This document shows, piece after piece, positions 5,273-7,810 of a DNA stretch of 7,810 bases. Source of the stretch: Chloroflexota bacterium (GTDB taxonomy: Bacteria; Chloroflexota; Anaerolineae; Promineifilales; Promineifilaceae); assembly GCA_024223125.1 (NCBI GenBank), contig JAAEOP010001028.1:1-7810 (forward strand), read 5' to 3'. The notes beneath the pieces are model-generated. The model was not told the origin of the DNA and did not search any database. It worked only from the letters and a program-made list of their open reading frames with translations. Positions within the stretch are counted from its first letter, which is position 1. Each line of letters opens with the position of its first letter. Position numbers and translations under genes: made by a program.

Positions 5273-7810
5273 CTAATTCCCTTTCGACACCACAGGCAGA
5301 AAAGTATTCCAATGGGGCCAGGAGGCGTTGTTAGACAGCGCAGACCAATCTCCCACTTCACTTTGTGACTTTTGGGCAAAATAAACTGTATTACCATTGT
5401 CGGGCACATCTCCGGTATAGGTGGTGGCGCTGCCGGGCAGAGTACCGGCAAAAAGGGCGGCGTTGTCCCAGTTTGCGGCCGTGATAGGGGCAGCGCTTGT
5501 GCGTAATGTGGTGGTTACGGCCGATGTCGGCGCGGTCCAGCGCAGCGTGGTGGTCAAGCTGCCCCCATTGGCAGTGGCATCCGTTACGCGCAAGTCGGTT
5601 ACGGCCGTGGGTGCGGCCGCTTCAATATCCAGATAATTGAGCATCGTATACTCATTAAAAATGCCCATCGCCATTGTTAATTTATTGTCGCTGATCGTCA
5701 CCTCTTTGGTACGCACGATGTAAGGATCAGACGCTTCATCGTCCACAAATGGTACGCCCTCAATCACTATTTTGTTGTGCGAATAGACCCGATCCTGCCA
5801 GCCAACCGATACGGTGACATTGTATTTACCGTTGGGCAGGTCAAATTCAAATGTCTTTTGCCGTCCCCAATCATCATAAATGACGCTTTTTTGCAACTCA
5901 TTCGGGCCGCTGCTCAGATATTGGTATTCTACGTGGGCCATATCACCATACCAGCCATAACCCAGCAACGTGTCCGCTTCGTATTCATTCCAGCCGATTT
6001 TCAGGTATTGACGGCCGTTTACCAGTAGCGGATCGGCTAACGGTTCCCCGGAAGGGTCTTGAAAATTGAGGTAATAGTTACCTGGAGGCCCCTCTGCGCG
6101 TGGGTGGGTTGGCGGCGGCTGTATATCCGGGATGGTGGCAATCTCGCCCCCATTTTTCAGGCCGATGAGACGACGCAGGTTATACATAAATTCGCCGCTG
6201 CGGGTGTAGCTGGTCAGACCAGATATAATTTTGTCTACCTGCGTATCGGCCGCATTCACCTGATCTACATCCGGTTGACCACCGCTTAACAGATAGAGAT
6301 ATTCATAATCTTCCAGGCTGTCGCGCATCAATTCAAAGCGAATCGAAGGCACAAAGCGATGGTTGTTTGAGCCGTAAGCAATCGCCTGATTATTCTCTGA
6401 CGGGGGATAGAGCATAAACGTATCCCCATTATGGCCGCTGGTCATCGGGTCTGTCCACGGATTTTGGCTCCAATTGTTGAGCGAATAGTAAGCGATGCCC
6501 CGAATTCTATATTTCCACAAAAACCAGCCGGTGAATTTACTCTCGATTCCGGGATGATCCAGGGTGATGGGGTTGAAATAGGGCGGCCGTGTGCCATACA
6601 AAAAATAAATCCACGTCTCTTCGTTATGATTGCGGCTGCGTTCATGGGATATGGTTGGGTCATATTGGTTCAGCACCGGCAGCCAGATATCAATTTTGGA
6701 GCCGGTATAGGTTGGATGATTGTAGATTTCTGGTTTTGGCTCCTCAGAGACCATCAGTTTCAGATTGGGGGCAACCTGTTTCAATTCTTGCGAATACCAG
6801 GCCACGGCATCGTAACCAGTCTGGCCTTGCGGCTCGTTAGCCATGTAATAGTAGGCTTCATCCAAATAGCCCAATCCGCTCAAATAATTTTGCAGGGCGG
6901 TCATGTAGGTGAACCACCGCTGGTTGTAGGGCGAGTTGGGGTTGTTGCCCATGTACCAATCGCTGGCGCTGCGGGTTTGGCCACAGAAGGTAGACGGCCG
7001 TTGATCGGCCGCGGCGTCATTATTCTGAAAAGTAGCCGCCATAAATGAGGGGAAGCCCACACCATTATTAAAACCATTCCCATTGAGGTATTTATCGGCC
7101 GGATGTTCAAAACCCCAAATGCCATGCGGGTCTGTAAAGATGTGCATGTTGCAATCATAATCAATAAAAGGGGCGCCGCCATTACTGGTTACACCGCCCG
7201 GCCATAATGGGCTTTTAGACGTCAGCCGGTGGTCAATGAAAAACTGCTTCATCCCATCTACATAAAACCAATACTCGCTGCTCGTGCCGGGTACGCTGTA
7301 GTTATTGAGTACGGTGTTATGGCTAAAATTCATCTGCGATTTGACATGAAGTTCATCGGGAATGGCAAAGTTGAAAACATGCAATGTGATTGGTACGTTG
7401 ATGCCGCCAATTTGTACGTTAGCGGTGTAATCTCCGGCGGCCGTTGCAGTGGGCACATGCAGGGTAATCCAGAAAGAGGTGTTTTCAGCGGCCGTCAGGT
7501 TCACCGTGTCCCCATTTTGTAAAGGCCACAACGGGTCGGGGTAAGCTCCCGTTCTGCCTAGACTGTCACTGGTTTGGGTGATGTTTACATATTTGACCTG
7601 GTAAATTTCAGCCGTAATGCCGCTGCCAAAATCGCCGACATTGATGGCGGCTGTGCCTGACGCGGCCGGTTTGACGATCAGTTGAAACGGCTCAAATTCA
7701 TTTTTGGCGGCGTACACTTTAATACCGGATGCAGTTTCTGTGGGGATGGCGTCATCTTTGAAGACACGCTCGCTGGGCGGGGTTGTCCATAGTTGGGTGG
7801 CGGCTGTTGA
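5273..7810 (-). CDS. DUF4091/GH123-like glycoside hydrolase with CBM-like and FN3-like domains, 5' partial
   Basis: The frame is open to the right edge and at least 31 family-like residues (LWTTPPSERVFKDDAIPTE) precede the GTG at 7717, so that codon is internal. Numbering from it: residues 1-118 form a beta-sandwich (AKNEFEPFQLIV, WITLHVPTATAAGDYTA). About 120-520 is the barrel, with YYMANEPQG (Glu295) and the DUF4091 signature GDTFMLYPP plus SIRFELMRDSLEDYEYLYLL. About 548-700 resembles a malectin-like carbohydrate-binding domain (NFQD, DTLLGYGW, LPNGKYNVTVSVGW). About 703-800 is fibronectin III-like, and the end reads FLPVVSKGN. DUF4091 (PF13320) is the catalytic domain of GH123 N-acetyl-galactosaminidases, so a secreted polysaccharide or glycan hydrolase is likely. 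The usual Asp before the catalytic Glu is Asn294 here, so substrate and mechanism may differ. The signal peptide would lie outside the window. The binding-domain calls are less certain than DUF4091. Confidence 0.88.
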   Translation of the reverse strand, partial: STAATQLWTTPPSERVFKDDAIPTETASGIKVYAAKNEFEPFQLIVKPAASGTAAINVGDFGSGITAEIYQVKYVNITQTSDSLGRTGAYPDPLWPLQNGDTVNLTAAENTSFWITLHVPTATAAGDYTANVQIGGINVPITLHVFNFAIPDELHVKSQMNFSHNTVLNNYSVPGTSSEYWFYVDGMKQFFIDHRLTSKSPLWPGGVTSNGGAPFIDYDCNMHIFTDPHGIWGFEHPADKYLNGNGFNNGVGFPSFMAATFQNNDAAADQRPSTFCGQTRSASDWYMGNNPNSPYNQRWFTYMTALQNYLSGLGYLDEAYYYMANEPQGQTGYDAVAWYSQELKQVAPNLKLMVSEEPKPEIYNHPTYTGSKIDIWLPVLNQYDPTISHERSRNHNEETWIYFLYGTRPPYFNPITLDHPGIESKFTGWFLWKYRIRGIAYYSLNNWSQNPWTDPMTSGHNGDTFMLYPPSENNQAIAYGSNNHRFVPSIRFELMRDSLEDYEYLYLLSGGQPDVDQVNAADTQVDKIISGLTSYTRSGEFMYNLRRLIGLKNGGEIATIPDIQPPPTHPRAEGPPGNYYLNFQDPSGEPLADPLLVNGRQYLKIGWNEYEADTLLGYGWYGDMAHVEYQYLSSGPNELQKSVIYDDWGRQKTFEFDLPNGKYNVTVSVGWQDRVYSHNKIVIEGVPFVDDEASDPYIVRTKEVTISDNKLTMAMGIFNEYTMLNYLDIEAAAPTAVTDLRVTDATANGGSLTTTLRWTAPTSAVTTTLRTSAAPITAANWDNAALFAGTLPGSATTYTGDVPDNGNTVYFAQKSQSEVGDWSALSNNASWPHWNTFLPVVSKGN

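Larger units (their letters stand above)
16..7669. repeat. Dispersed iterated palindrome ACGGCCGT (core CGGCCG)
   Basis: By hand count the octamer ACGGCCGT occurs 13 times, starting at 16, 292, 1221, 1746, 2521, 2782, 3002, 3219, 4032, 4787, 5601, 6011 and 6994. The core CGGCCG occurs about 34 times. A random sequence of this size would hold about 2 cores and 0.1 octamers. Copies lie in all three codon phases (GAC-GGC-CGT as Asp-Gly-Arg, ACG-GCC-GTT as Thr-Ala-Val, and CGG-CCG as Arg-Pro), in genes on both strands, and in the gap before base 4888. This points to selection or drive on DNA rather than protein, as for the HIP1 palindrome of cyanobacteria. Its function is unknown. Confidence 0.8.

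Noticed and set aside
6431..7048. Long open frame on the plus strand (205 codons)
   Set aside because: It is antisense to the DUF4091 barrel, whose sequence is clearly conserved and coding; the plus-strand product has no recognisable motif.
1..7810. CRISPR arrays, tRNA/rRNA genes, transposases
   Set aside because: There are no regularly spaced repeats, cloverleaf or rRNA-like segments, or transposase motifs. The WD40 region is repetitive at protein level only.

Overview
The window looks like a piece of a Chloroflexota genome, most likely from the Anaerolineae or a relative. The clues are a very large STAND/WD40 protein with Ala/Gln/Glu-rich coiled coils and a C-terminal ECxxYL helix, a multidomain DUF4091 protein with a C-terminal FLPVV tail, mixed GC content, and striking over-use of the palindrome ACGGCCGT on both strands. 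This placement is inferred from protein style and was not checked by a search.

Layout, left to right. (1) Bases 1-3068, plus strand: the C-terminal part of a STAND-type (nSTAND1-like) protein. It has a coiled coil, one membrane helix, a second coiled coil and 14 recognisable WD40 repeats. Its NTPase core lies upstream of the window. (2) A 53-base convergent gap holding a perfect 34-bp palindrome. (3) Bases 3122-4207, minus strand: an ArsP/DUF318 (PF03773) permease with a CSC membrane motif and a Cys-bearing loop. (4) Bases 4358-4690, minus strand: an ArsR-family repressor with Cys positions suited to thiophilic metal(loid) sensing. (5) Bases 4888-5259, plus strand: a small SnoaL/NTF2-like protein, transcribed divergently from the repressor. 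(6) Bases 5273-7810, minus strand: a DUF4091/GH123-like protein with a carbohydrate-binding-like domain and a fibronectin-like domain. Its N-terminus runs off the right edge.

The best supported functional unit is the repressor-permease pair. Both genes are preceded by the same 16-bp operator, ATCGTA-N4-TACGAT, and each operator ends 2 bases before the AGGA of the ribosome binding site. The copy before the repressor directly abuts the -10 box of a near-consensus sigma-70 promoter (TTGACA-N17-TAATAT with an upstream TG). The plain model is that the repressor binds both sites and releases them when a thiol-reactive metal or (methyl)arsenical binds, switching on itself and the exporter. The small NTF2-like gene and the two large partial genes show no link to this circuit apart from position.

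There are no RNA genes, CRISPR arrays or transposase genes that I can see. The signals not explained by genes are the two operators, the 34-bp palindrome, a heptamer/inverted-repeat cluster inside the STAND reading frame, and the genome-style iterated palindrome ACGGCCGT (13 exact copies by hand count). I do not see convincing evidence for a new multi-gene system; the most original leads are these DNA-level signals.
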